From Bacillota bacterium (GTDB lineage: Bacteria; Sysuimicrobiota; Sysuimicrobiia; Sysuimicrobiales; Segetimicrobiaceae): a DNA stretch of 64,000 nt. The translations under genes and the position numbers were made by a program. The stretch is from assembly GCA_021324295.1 (NCBI GenBank), contig JAJPJJ010000014.1, forward strand, positions 1 through 64,000, written 5' to 3'. This document shows positions 18,158-25,936 of this stretch, piece after piece. The notes below the pieces were generated by a model. That model searched no databases. It saw only the letters and a list, made by a program, of their open reading frames with translations, and was not told where the DNA came from. The stretch's first letter is position 1. Each line of letters begins with the position of its first letter.

Positions 18158-18421
18158 ATTGTGCCGCCCGCGGTACCACCCCACTTCCCCGACATCGCGC
18201 CGGGGCCCTCTCCGGGACCACAGCCATCCGGCAGGACCGGCCTGGTCCCCGCCTCCCGCTCACGGCGGAGGAGCCGGCGGCGACTACTCCGCGGTGGATG
18301 CCGCGTTTCGGCGCGCCCCTCGCGGGTCCATTCCGCCCGGGCGCCTCCCGCGCTCCCACCGCGCGCGCGGGTCTCTCGAAGGCACCGCGAGGCGTACTCG
18401 CCCCGGTCGTCGGGTTTGGTA
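18121..18421 (-). promoter_or_regulatory. Tryptophan T-box riboswitch
   Basis: The leader of the aroF-trpA operon carries the canonical T-box sequence GGGTGGTACCGCGGG (18181-18167 read on the minus strand), with the UGGU bulge at 18178-18175. Stem I contains AGTA at 18398-18395 and GAA-TGG-A with the codon TGG at 18330-18328. CGCC just after AGTA pairs with GGCG just before GAA, and CGGG/CCCG close the other side, so AGTA/GAA form the specifier loop. The specifier is therefore UGG, Trp. GCG and GGG around the bulge can pair with CGTCCC (18150-18145) to form the antiterminator. Uncharged tRNA-Trp should permit read-through. Confidence 0.92.
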
Positions 18422-18427
18422 CCCCCT

Positions 18428-18436
18428 ACTATAGCA
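18428..18436 (-). promoter_or_regulatory. Promoter of the aromatic operon (extended -10)
   Basis: The minus strand reads TGCTATAGT, an extended -10 element, placing the transcription start near 18421 immediately before Stem I of the T-box. No good -35 lies 16-18 bases upstream; a TTGACG is only 8 bases away and too close. The same TGCTATAGT element precedes rpmH at 58119-58127. Confidence 0.65.
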
Positions 18437-18628
18437 CACCGCGTCAAGGCCGGGGGAGCAGGGGAACCGGCGCCGGCGCACGTATCCCTGCCGTGGCGGC
18501 GGCATTGCAGGGACCGGGTGAGACGGTACGACACGGCCCGGAGGAAGGAGGTGGCGAGGACCGGCTGAGAGCCAGGCGCAGGTGGCTCCGCCGGAGATGC
18601 GGATCCAGAGCGCGGGAGGGATGCTGCC
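18437..18628. other. Divergent intergenic region upstream of sugar importer
   Basis: This region separates the T-box promoter (minus) from the sugar-importer operon (plus). It must hold the plus-strand promoter, but no clear -35/-10 pair is visible. GGGAGGGATGC near the right end is the ribosome-binding site of the binding-protein gene. Confidence 0.4.
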
Positions 18629-19984
18629 ATGCGAAGCCGATCCCATGGACAGGGCCGGTGGACCCGGCGGGAGGTCCTCAAGCTGGCCGGCGCAGGCACC
18701 GCGTACGCGGCGGCCGGGGGCCTGGGCACCCTCGTGGCGCGGGACGGGGCCCTCGCGGCGTCGCGGCCGATCCACCTGAACTTCACGGTCTGGAGCTACA
18801 GCGTCGACACCATCCAGGACAACATCAAGCGGTTCGAGGCCGAGGCCAAGCGGACGGTCACGGTCACGGTGACCGACATCCCCTGGAACAACTACCACGA
18901 GACGATGGTCAGCCGCCTCAGCGGGAAGGCGCCGATCCACGTGCTGTACAACGGCGGCGACTGGCTGCCGGAGTTTGCCCGCGCCGGGTGGGTGGTTCCC
19001 CTCGAAGACTACTTTCCGAAGGCGCGCAGCTACTATGCCCGGAAGATCGTCGGGTACGCCCTGCAGGACATGACCTACCAGGGCAAGATGTACGGGCTCC
19101 CCTACTACGCGGACATCACGACGTTCCAGTACAACGCCAAGATCCTGAAGGATCACGGGATCGCGAAGCCGCCGGAGACGTGGGAGGAGCTATCGGATCA
19201 GGCCAAGTTTCTCCAGTCGAAGGGGATCGCGAGCCCGATCGTCTTCGAGTTCGCGACGTCGCTCCCGACGACGTATGACAACTTCACAGCGATGGCCTTC
19301 GGGCGGGGCGGCGAGTGGTTCGACGGGGACCTCAACCCGCTCTTCGACAAGCCCGGGAGCGCCGTCCGCCAGCAGCTGGCCTGGCTGGCCGGCGCGGTGA
19401 AGTCGAAGCTGGCAACGGTGCTGCCGCACGAGACCGAGGTCGTCAAGGCGCTCAACACGGGGCGGCACGTCTACACGGTGCTGTGGAACTACAACCTGGC
19501 CGAGGCCAACAACAAAGCGGTGTCCCCCCTGGCCGGGCAGTTCAAGGTCGCGCTCATGCCCGGGGCGACGCACGAGACGCAGGGCATGTGCAAGTTCTAC
19601 AACATGACGAAGTACGCGGTGGAGCAGGGGAAGGACACCGTGGACGCGGTGATCAGGTTCATCGAGTACTTCGGCGGCGAGACGGGCGGCCAGTACAAGA
19701 TCGCCAAGCGGTGGGCCGTCGAGAAGGGCCTGGGGTTCGGCCAGCTGCCGCTGTACGACGACCCCGACGTGCGGAAGTCGTTTGGCCAGTGGATCGACTT
19801 CGACGTGTTCAAGGCCCAGGCGGCCAAGGCCCGCGCCCGGCGCCACGCGGTGTGGGAAGGGGTGTTCGGTGAGTTCGCCCGCGTGCAGCTCGTCCGAGCC
19901 ATCGCAGGGGAAACGGGTGTGGACGAGGCCGTCGGCGCGATGTCCCAGAAGGTGAAGGAGCTCAAGGCGCAGTTCAAGGCGTAA
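18629..19984 (+). CDS. Tat-exported sugar-type solute-binding protein (SBP family 1)
   Basis: Extracytoplasmic binding protein of a carbohydrate-type (CUT1) ABC importer, 451 residues. It begins with a twin-arginine signal (TRREVLKLAG near residue 12). The mature part has the family-1 pattern: a first-lobe segment FEAEAKRTVTVTV, then MYGLPYYADITTFQYNAKIL near residue 155, and KPPETWEELSDQAKFL. Two permease genes follow on the same strand. No ATPase gene is present; CUT1 importers often share an MsiK-type ATPase encoded elsewhere. The ligand is unknown. Confidence 0.88.
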   Translation: MRSRSHGQGRWTRREVLKLAGAGTAYAAAGGLGTLVARDGALAASRPIHLNFTVWSYSVDTIQDNIKRFEAEAKRTVTVTVTDIPWNNYHETMVSRLSGKAPIHVLYNGGDWLPEFARAGWVVPLEDYFPKARSYYARKIVGYALQDMTYQGKMYGLPYYADITTFQYNAKILKDHGIAKPPETWEELSDQAKFLQSKGIASPIVFEFATSLPTTYDNFTAMAFGRGGEWFDGDLNPLFDKPGSAVRQQLAWLAGAVKSKLATVLPHETEVVKALNTGRHVYTVLWNYNLAEANNKAVSPLAGQFKVALMPGATHETQGMCKFYNMTKYAVEQGKDTVDAVIRFIEYFGGETGGQYKIAKRWAVEKGLGFGQLPLYDDPDVRKSFGQWIDFDVFKAQAAKARARRHAVWEGVFGEFARVQLVRAIAGETGVDEAVGAMSQKVKELKAQFKA

Positions 19985-19991
19985 CCGGCCC

Positions 19992-20018
19992 GGGGCGCCG
20001 TCCCCGGGGCGGCGCCCC
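19992..20018 (+). promoter_or_regulatory. GC hairpin between binding-protein and permease genes
   Basis: GGGGCGCCG (19992-20000) pairs with CGGCGCCCC (20010-20018). The hairpin starts seven bases after the binding-protein stop and ends six bases before the permease ATG. It has no T tract. It is the same arrangement as at 2482-2523 and probably lowers permease output or protects the upstream mRNA. Confidence 0.6.
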
Positions 20019-20024
20019 CTCCCC

Positions 20025-20975
20025 ATGACGGACGACACCGGCGACGTTGCCCGGCCCCGCGCGGCGGTCCCGCCGATCCCGGCCCGGCGCGTGCGCCGCG
20101 ACGACGCCCGCGCGGCGTACGCGATGGCGGGGGGCGCCCTGCTCACCATCGGGCTCTTCACGCTCTACCCGGTCGGCTACGCGCTGGTCGGGAGCACCCG
20201 GACGCTGTCGCCGATCCTCCCGCCCTCGTTCGTCGGCCTCGCAAACTACCGGCTCGTCTTCGAGAGCCCCTACTTCGGCTTCGCGCTCCTGCGGACCGCG
20301 CTGCTGGCGGTCGCCACCGTGCCGGCGGTGTTGCTCCTCGGCCTCACCATCGCGATCCTCCTCACCCAGCGGTTCCGGGGCAACCTCCTCGTCAAGGTGG
20401 CCATCCTGCTCCCCTGGGCCATCCCTGCGACCGCAGCCGGCGTGCTGTGGAAGGGCATCTTCGCAGACTCCTGGGGAGCCCTCAACGCCGTGCTGTACCG
20501 GGCCGGGCTCCTCCACGAATATGTGGCGTGGCTCACCACCCCGCACCTTGCCTTCGCGGCAACGCTCGTCGCTCAGGTCTGGGCGCAGTTTCCCCTTGCG
20601 GCGGTGCTCCTGCTGGCGGCGATGCAGGCGATCCCCTCCGACCTCTACGAGGCAGCCGCCCTCGATGGGGCCGGCGGGCTCCGGACGTTCGGCGCCATCA
20701 CGCTCCCCCACATCCAACCGATGCTCATCACCGTCGCGCTGTTCGAGCTCCTCGTGGCCCTCACGGCGTTCGACCTCGTCTTTGCGCTGACCGGGGGCGG
20801 GCCGGGTACCGCCACGACGGTCCTGAGCTACTTCATCTGGGCCGAGACGTTCAAGATGCTCAGCTTCGGCAAGGGCCTCGCCCTCGCGGTCATCATCGCG
20901 GCCCTGGCGCTCGGCATCATCGCCGCCTTGATGCGGTTGATGCCGGCGGATGCCCTGCTGGGCGCGGAACCATGA
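20025..20975 (+). CDS. Sugar ABC transporter permease (MalF/UgpA-like)
   Basis: Inner-membrane permease, 316 residues with six predicted membrane segments. The N-terminal cytoplasmic tail (about 35 residues) is Arg/Ala-rich. The EAA loop reads YEAAALDGAGGLRTFGAITLPHI, split around residues 208-230, the ATPase contact site. The motif ALTGGGPGTATTVLSYFIW near residue 250 is typical of MalF/UgpA permeases. It pairs with the MalG-like gene 12 bp downstream. Confidence 0.9.
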   Translation: MTDDTGDVARPRAAVPPIPARRVRRDDARAAYAMAGGALLTIGLFTLYPVGYALVGSTRTLSPILPPSFVGLANYRLVFESPYFGFALLRTALLAVATVPAVLLLGLTIAILLTQRFRGNLLVKVAILLPWAIPATAAGVLWKGIFADSWGALNAVLYRAGLLHEYVAWLTTPHLAFAATLVAQVWAQFPLAAVLLLAAMQAIPSDLYEAAALDGAGGLRTFGAITLPHIQPMLITVALFELLVALTAFDLVFALTGGGPGTATTVLSYFIWAETFKMLSFGKGLALAVIIAALALGIIAALMRLMPADALLGAEP

Positions 20976-20987
20976 GGTGCGCCTGAT

Positions 20988-21869
20988 ATGGCGAGGCGGC
21001 GTGCCCTGCTCGTGTACCCGGCGATGGCAGCCGTGCTGCTGTTCACCCTGGCACCCTTCGCCTGGGTCGCCGTCTCGAGCGTGCTGCCGGAAGTCGCCAT
21101 CCTCACGGTCCCCCCGCAGTGGTTCCGGTACGGGATCGTCCTGGACAACTACCGCTACATCTTCACGGGCGCGGTGCCGCAGAGCTACCAGGTCGGCGGG
21201 CAGTTGCGGAAGATGATCTCCGAGGAGGTCCGCCAAGTGCCCCGCGCGGCCCTCAACAGCGGCATCGTGGCCTTCGCCGTGCTGCTGGCCAACTGGCTCC
21301 TGGGCGCGCCGGCGGCGTACGCCTACGCCCGGTTGCGCTTCCCCGGAAGGACGGCGACGTTCTACTTCATCACGCTGAGCCGCCTCATCCCCACGGTCGC
21401 CCTCGCCGTTCCGTACTTCCTCATCGTGCAGCGGCTGGGGCTTCTCGACCGGCATCTGGCCCTCATCGCCGTCCACACCGTGCTCACCCTGCCGTTCACG
21501 ATTCTCATCCTCACGCTGTACTTCCGCACGATCCCGCCCGCGATCGAAGAGTCGGCGCAGCTCGACGGCGCGACACGATCCATCATCCTGCGGCGCATCA
21601 CGATCCCGCTCGCCCTGCCGAGCCTCGTCGGCACCGGCCTGTTCGCGTTCATGCTCTCGTACAGCGAGTTTCTCTTCGCGCTGCTGGTGACGACGACAGC
21701 GTACTCCCGGACGCTTCCGGTGACGCTGGCCTCGCTGGCATCGAACCCCGACGTGAGCTGGGCGCTGCTCAGCGCGGGCGCCACGCTTGCGGTGCTGCCT
21801 GTGGGGCTCCTGCTGTGGCCGATCTGGCGGTTCATGGTACGGGGGCTGATCGGGGGAGCCCTCGGCTGA
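20988..21869 (+). CDS. Sugar ABC transporter permease (MalG/UgpE-like)
   Basis: Second permease of the CUT1 importer, 293 residues. It opens with a membrane segment (YPAMAAVLLFTLAPFAWVAV), followed by a periplasmic loop containing WFRYGIVLDNYRYIF. The EAA loop is EESAQLDGATRSIILRRITIPLALP, split around residues 185-210. An insertion with GGQLRKMISEEVRQVPRA near residue 70 is longer than usual for this family. The operon ends here without an ATPase. Confidence 0.9.
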   Translation: MARRRALLVYPAMAAVLLFTLAPFAWVAVSSVLPEVAILTVPPQWFRYGIVLDNYRYIFTGAVPQSYQVGGQLRKMISEEVRQVPRAALNSGIVAFAVLLANWLLGAPAAYAYARLRFPGRTATFYFITLSRLIPTVALAVPYFLIVQRLGLLDRHLALIAVHTVLTLPFTILILTLYFRTIPPAIEESAQLDGATRSIILRRITIPLALPSLVGTGLFAFMLSYSEFLFALLVTTTAYSRTLPVTLASLASNPDVSWALLSAGATLAVLPVGLLLWPIWRFMVRGLIGGALG

Positions 21870-22011
21870 CGCTCCATCGGGCCCGAAGGGACCCCAGGCC
21901 TGCGGTGGAGAAAAGCGTGGGCGGGACGCGGCCGCGGCACGCCGACCCAGGAGGGAGACGCCTGACAGCGCACGTGGGTGAGCGGAGGCCGGGCCGGTGG
22001 AGGCGCCTGTG

Positions 22012-23478
22012 ATGCGCGGGGGATACCGGCATCGGCGGCGCGGGCGAGGGCCGGGCCCGCCGCCGCGCCGGCTGCCTGCCCTCCGCTTCGACCGTGGCTC
22101 GCTGCGGCTGGACGCGCCAGCGGACGCGGAGGTCCCACCGTACCTCCGGTGGGACGCGCGCGTCTCGGCCTGGCGCACGGAAGCCCTCAATCATCTCCGC
22201 CTCATGGAAGACGCGGTCCGCTACCGGCTCGACCTGCGCGACGAAGCGGAACGGTTCTTCGAGTGCCCGCCCCTGCGCCCCGCCCTGCCCCCGCTGAGGC
22301 CGGACCAGCTCGCGGCCGTGGAGGCGTGGGAGCGCGCCGGGCGGCGGGGCGTGATCGTCAAGCCCACCGGCACCGGGAAGACCGAGATCGCGCTCGCGAT
22401 CATCGCCCGGCATCGGGCCCCGGCCCTGATCGTCACCCCGCTGCGCGACCTGATGTACCAGTGGCAGCGCCGGATCCGGAACGGCCTCGGGGTCGACGCG
22501 GGCGTGCTGGGCGACGGCCGACGGGAGGTCTGGCCGATCACGGTGACGACCTACGATAGCGCCTGGATCTACATGAAGGAGATCGGCAACCGATACCCGC
22601 TCGTGGTCTACGACGAGGCGCACCACCTGCCCGGCCCCGCGCTGCACGAGAGCGCGCTCGATTGCCTCGCGCCGATGCGGCTCGGCCTGACGGCGACGCC
22701 GGAGCGCGCCGACGGCCGCGAGCGGATGCTGGCCGATCTCATCGGACCGACGGTGTACGAGGAGGGGCTGCCGGAGGCCCGCGGGCGGACGCTCGCGCAC
22801 TACGCGATCGTCCGCGTGCCGGTCTACCTCTCCGAGGACGAGCAGGCCGAGTTCGACCGCCTCTCGCGCCGGATCCGCGCGTACGTCGCGCGGATCCGGC
22901 GCGAGACCGGCGCGTTCGACTGGCGGGAGGATCTCGCCAAGCTGTCCCGGACCGATCCCGAGGCGAAGGAGATCCTCCGGCTCTACCGGCGGAAGCTCGC
23001 GCTCATCCACCGCTCCGCCGAGAAGCTGCGCGTCGTCGAAGACATCCTCCGCCTCCACCCGCACGATCAGTGCGTCATCTTCACGGCCTCCACGCGCATG
23101 GCGCTGGATGTCTCGGCGCGGTTCCTGATCCCGGCGCTCACCGCCCACTCGGACAAGCAGGAGCGGAACGCCGTGCTGGACGGGTTTGCGCGGGGCACCC
23201 TGCGCGCGATCGCGGCGTGCGAGGTGCTGAACGAGGGCTGGGATGCGCCCGCGGTCAAGGTCGGGATCGTGCTGGGAGGAGAGAAGGGCACCCGCGAAGC
23301 CGTGCAGCGCCTCGGCCGGCTCCTGCGGCGATCGGGGGAGCGCCCGGCCCGGCTGTACGAGGTCGTGATCGAGGAGACCCCGGACGTCCAGCGGGCGCGG
23401 CGCCGGGGCCGGACCGATGCTTACCAAGGCGCAACGCGTCTATCACTGGGACAGGCGCAGCAGCTCGATCTCCTCTGA
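22012..23478 (+). CDS. XPB/Rad25-type DNA helicase
   Basis: Superfamily 2 DNA helicase, 488 residues. Start at 22012 is chosen for GGTGGAGG eight bases upstream. Motifs: LRPDQLAAVEAWERAG (Q region), VIVKPTGTGKTEIA (Walker A), VVYDEAHHLPG (DEAH box), LGLTATPERADGRE (motif III), and QRLGRLLRRSGERP (motif VI, Arg finger). A region rich in charged residues with EFDRLSRRIRAYVARIRR between the two RecA domains occupies the thumb-like position. The architecture matches archaeal-type XPB helicases, which act in DNA repair. The downstream gene encodes its known partner Bax1, overlapping by 62 bp, which strongly supports the call. Confidence 0.88.
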   Translation: MRGGYRHRRRGRGPGPPPRRLPALRFDRGSLRLDAPADAEVPPYLRWDARVSAWRTEALNHLRLMEDAVRYRLDLRDEAERFFECPPLRPALPPLRPDQLAAVEAWERAGRRGVIVKPTGTGKTEIALAIIARHRAPALIVTPLRDLMYQWQRRIRNGLGVDAGVLGDGRREVWPITVTTYDSAWIYMKEIGNRYPLVVYDEAHHLPGPALHESALDCLAPMRLGLTATPERADGRERMLADLIGPTVYEEGLPEARGRTLAHYAIVRVPVYLSEDEQAEFDRLSRRIRAYVARIRRETGAFDWREDLAKLSRTDPEAKEILRLYRRKLALIHRSAEKLRVVEDILRLHPHDQCVIFTASTRMALDVSARFLIPALTAHSDKQERNAVLDGFARGTLRAIAACEVLNEGWDAPAVKVGIVLGGEKGTREAVQRLGRLLRRSGERPARLYEVVIEETPDVQRARRRGRTDAYQGATRLSLGQAQQLDLL

Positions 23479-24628
23479 TCGCCTCGAGGACGGCTGCCTC
23501 CCGCACCTCCGCCGGGCGATCGCCGTCTACCGGAGCAGGATCGGCGGCCGGCTCGGAGAGGTGCGCAACGCCGCCCGCGCCTCCCTCGAGGGGCTCCGGC
23601 CCGACCGCGTAGAGGCCGTGGTCCAGGTGCTCGACGAGGCGGCCACCTACGAGTGGCCGCGGGGACGGCGCCAGGCCCAGCGACGCCTGCGGGCGTTCGA
23701 GGCCGCAGCCGCGCACCATCCGCTGGTGAACCAGGAGGCGGCGCGCGCCGTGCTCGCCGCCGCGTTCGAGCCGGCCGCCGGCGGCCAGGACGAGGCGGTC
23801 GCGCGCCTCTACGCGGACTACCCGGAGTTCCACCGGCTCGCGGCGTTCCCGCGCGACTACACGCCCGAGGCCCTCAGGGACGACTACGACCTCGCCCAGG
23901 CCCAGGCGCTCCTCTACGACGCCACCACGGTCGAGGTCGAGGCGCGCGGCGACCTCCGGCACATCGTCCAGTACGCGCGCCTGTCGCGGCTGATGCACCG
24001 GATCGCGCGCGGGCCCGCAGGGGCGTACCGGCTGCGCTTCGACGGGCCGAACTCGATCCTGCGCCGGACCCACGCGTACGGGGTGGATTTCGCCCGGTTC
24101 CTCGGGGCGCTGGTCGGGGCCAGGGACTGGCGGATGCGGGCGGAGATCGTGCTGCGCCCGGGGTGGCGGCCGCTCACCTTCGCGCTCACGTCAGCCGACG
24201 GCCTGCGCTCCCGCGTGCCTGCGCCCAGGCTCTTCGACTCGAGCCTCGAGGAAGGCCTCGCGCGCAAGTTCGGGCGGGTCCGCGACGGCTGGCGCCTCGC
24301 CCGGGAGGCCGTGCTCCTCGAGGTGGGCGAGCGCATCGCCGTGCCCGACTTCGTGTTCACGCACGAGGACGGCACCGAGGTCGCGCTCGAGATCGTCGGC
24401 TACTGGACGCCGGAGTACCTGGCCGCGAAGCTCGCGAAGCTCGGCCGCGTGCGGGGAGCCAACCTCATCGTCGCCGCACCGCGCTCGCTCGCCCTCGCAG
24501 CCAGCTCCCTGCCGGCGGATGTGCTCCCCTTCAAGACGCGCATTCTGCTGCGCGACCTCATGCCGCTGCTGAACGCGTATCGCGCGCGCCGCGAGGGCGG
24601 ATCCTCCCGCGCCGCGCCGGCTCCGTAG
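23417..24628 (+). CDS. Bax1/DUF790 nuclease, XPB partner
   Basis: Structure-specific nuclease that associates with XPB in archaea, 403 residues. The PD-(D/E)xK core lies near residues 310-350: AVPDFVFTHEDGTEVALEIV followed by GYWTPEYLAAKLAKL, a hallmark of DUF790. The N-terminal half (PHLRRAIAVYRSRIGGRLGEV) is the helical region seen in the family. The start at 23417 overlaps the helicase end by 62 bp; MLTKAQ resembles the family opening MLxKELL, so this start is kept, though the Shine-Dalgarno is weak. The pair likely acts as a helicase-nuclease in excision repair; in bacteria this is inference from archaeal work. Confidence 0.85.
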   Translation: MLTKAQRVYHWDRRSSSISSDRLEDGCLPHLRRAIAVYRSRIGGRLGEVRNAARASLEGLRPDRVEAVVQVLDEAATYEWPRGRRQAQRRLRAFEAAAAHHPLVNQEAARAVLAAAFEPAAGGQDEAVARLYADYPEFHRLAAFPRDYTPEALRDDYDLAQAQALLYDATTVEVEARGDLRHIVQYARLSRLMHRIARGPAGAYRLRFDGPNSILRRTHAYGVDFARFLGALVGARDWRMRAEIVLRPGWRPLTFALTSADGLRSRVPAPRLFDSSLEEGLARKFGRVRDGWRLAREAVLLEVGERIAVPDFVFTHEDGTEVALEIVGYWTPEYLAAKLAKLGRVRGANLIVAAPRSLALAASSLPADVLPFKTRILLRDLMPLLNAYRARREGGSSRAAPAP

Positions 24629-24685
24629 CCCGGCGGGGATCCCGCCGGAGCAGGACGGGGACGAGGACGCTTCGAACTTCGGAGG

Positions 24686-25729
24686 GTGCCCCCTGTCGTC
24701 GTGGATGACGTGGAGCCCGATCCGGTCAGTGCCGCCCGCACGCCCGCGGTCGCCGCGATCCTGGAGCGAGCGCTCGCCGGGGATGCGGTCGGCCGGGACG
24801 ATGCGCGCCTCCTGATCACGTGCCCGCCGGGTGATCTCCCGGCGGTGTGCGCGGCCGCCCGCGTGCTGCGCGAGCGCGGCAAGGGCCGGACCGTGAGCTT
24901 CTCCCCGAAAGTCTTCATCCCCCTGACGCGCCTCTGCCGCGACGCCTGCGGGTACTGCACCTTCCGCACGGACCCGCGCTCCGACCCCCACCTCTACCTG
25001 ACGCCGGAGGAGGTGCTGGCGGTGGCGCGGGCGGGCGAGCGGGCCGGGTGCACCGAGGCCCTGTTCACGCTCGGGGAGCGTCCGGAGCAGCGCTATCCGG
25101 AGGCGCGCCGGTGGCTTGCGGCGCGCGGCTACCGTAGCACGCTCGCGTACCTGCGCGACGCGGCCGCGCTCGTGCTGCGGGAAACGGCGCTGTGGCCGCA
25201 CCTCAATCCCGGCACGATGGGCCGGGACGAGATTGCCCGGCTGCGTGACGTGAGCGCGTCGATGGGCTTGATGCTGGAGAACGTGAGCGAACGGCTCTGC
25301 GGCCCCGGCGGCCCCCACGAGCACGCGCCCAGCAAGCACCCCCGGGCGCGCCTGCGCACCTTGGAGGCCGCCGGGGCGCTCCGCGTCCCGTTCACCACCG
25401 GCCTCCTCCTCGGGATCGGGGAGACGCCGGCGGAGCGGGTGGACACGCTGCTCGCGATCCGGGAGTCGCACGCGCGCTGGGGCCACGTGCAGGAGGTCAT
25501 CATCCAGAACTTCCGAGCCAAGCCGCGGACGCCCATGGCCGCGTCTCCCGAGCCGGGGGCGGATGAGATCGTGCGCGCCGCGGCGGTCGCCCGCCTCCTC
25601 CTCGGCCCCGCCGCGAACATCCAGGTCCCGCCCAACCTGAGCGCCGGCGGCTACCACGTCTACCTGGACGCCGGCATCAACGACTGGGGCGGCATCTCTC
25701 CCGTGACGATCGACTACGTCAACCCCTAA
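24686..25729 (+). CDS. CofG, F420 (FO synthase) subunit 1, C-terminus cut by in-frame TAA
   Basis: Radical SAM subunit of FO synthase, which builds the deazaflavin ring of coenzyme F420. The radical SAM cluster motif is CRDACGYC near residue 85. Further signatures are TLGERPEQRYPEA, HLNPGTMGRDEI, TTGLLLGIGET and INDWGGISPVTIDYVNP at the end. A TAA follows VNP, yet the same frame continues for 68 codons with sequence resembling the rest of CofG (APWPQIAALRER, then RPRLPVYPEYV). The TAA thus replaces a residue in the conserved NPEAPWP-like stretch. The GTG start at 24686 abuts GGAGG; GTG at 24701 is an alternative. Confidence 0.88.
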   Translation: MPPVVVDDVEPDPVSAARTPAVAAILERALAGDAVGRDDARLLITCPPGDLPAVCAAARVLRERGKGRTVSFSPKVFIPLTRLCRDACGYCTFRTDPRSDPHLYLTPEEVLAVARAGERAGCTEALFTLGERPEQRYPEARRWLAARGYRSTLAYLRDAAALVLRETALWPHLNPGTMGRDEIARLRDVSASMGLMLENVSERLCGPGGPHEHAPSKHPRARLRTLEAAGALRVPFTTGLLLGIGETPAERVDTLLAIRESHARWGHVQEVIIQNFRAKPRTPMAASPEPGADEIVRAAAVARLLLGPAANIQVPPNLSAGGYHVYLDAGINDWGGISPVTIDYVNP

Positions 25730-25936
25730 GCGCCCTGGCCTCAGATCGCCGCCCTGCGCGAGCGCACCGCCGCGGCCGGGCTCGTGCTGCGGCCGCGCCT
25801 GCCGGTGTACCCCGAGTACGTGCTGCACCGGCCCGAGTTTCTCGCGCCCGCGCTCCGCGAGCGCATCCGCACGGCAGCGGATGCCGAAGGCTACGCCCCA
25901 GGAGGTCTCGCCCGGCATGTCCCCACGCGATGCTGA
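25730..25936 (+). pseudogene. Stranded C-terminal 68 codons of cofG
   Basis: This segment is in the same frame as cofG after its TAA and encodes APWPQIAALRER and a RPRLPVYPEYVL tail typical of CofG C-termini, ending in TGA at 25934-25936. It has no start or ribosome-binding site for a separate protein. Possible explanations are a real nonsense mutation, stop-codon readthrough, or a sequencing/assembly error. The core enzyme domain is complete without it, so truncated CofG may still work. Confidence 0.75.

Noticed and set aside
18428-18447. TTGACG as the -35 of the T-box operon promoter
   Set aside because: It is only 8 bases from the TATAGT hexamer; a normal -35/-10 spacing is 16-18. The extended -10 is the more likely determinant.
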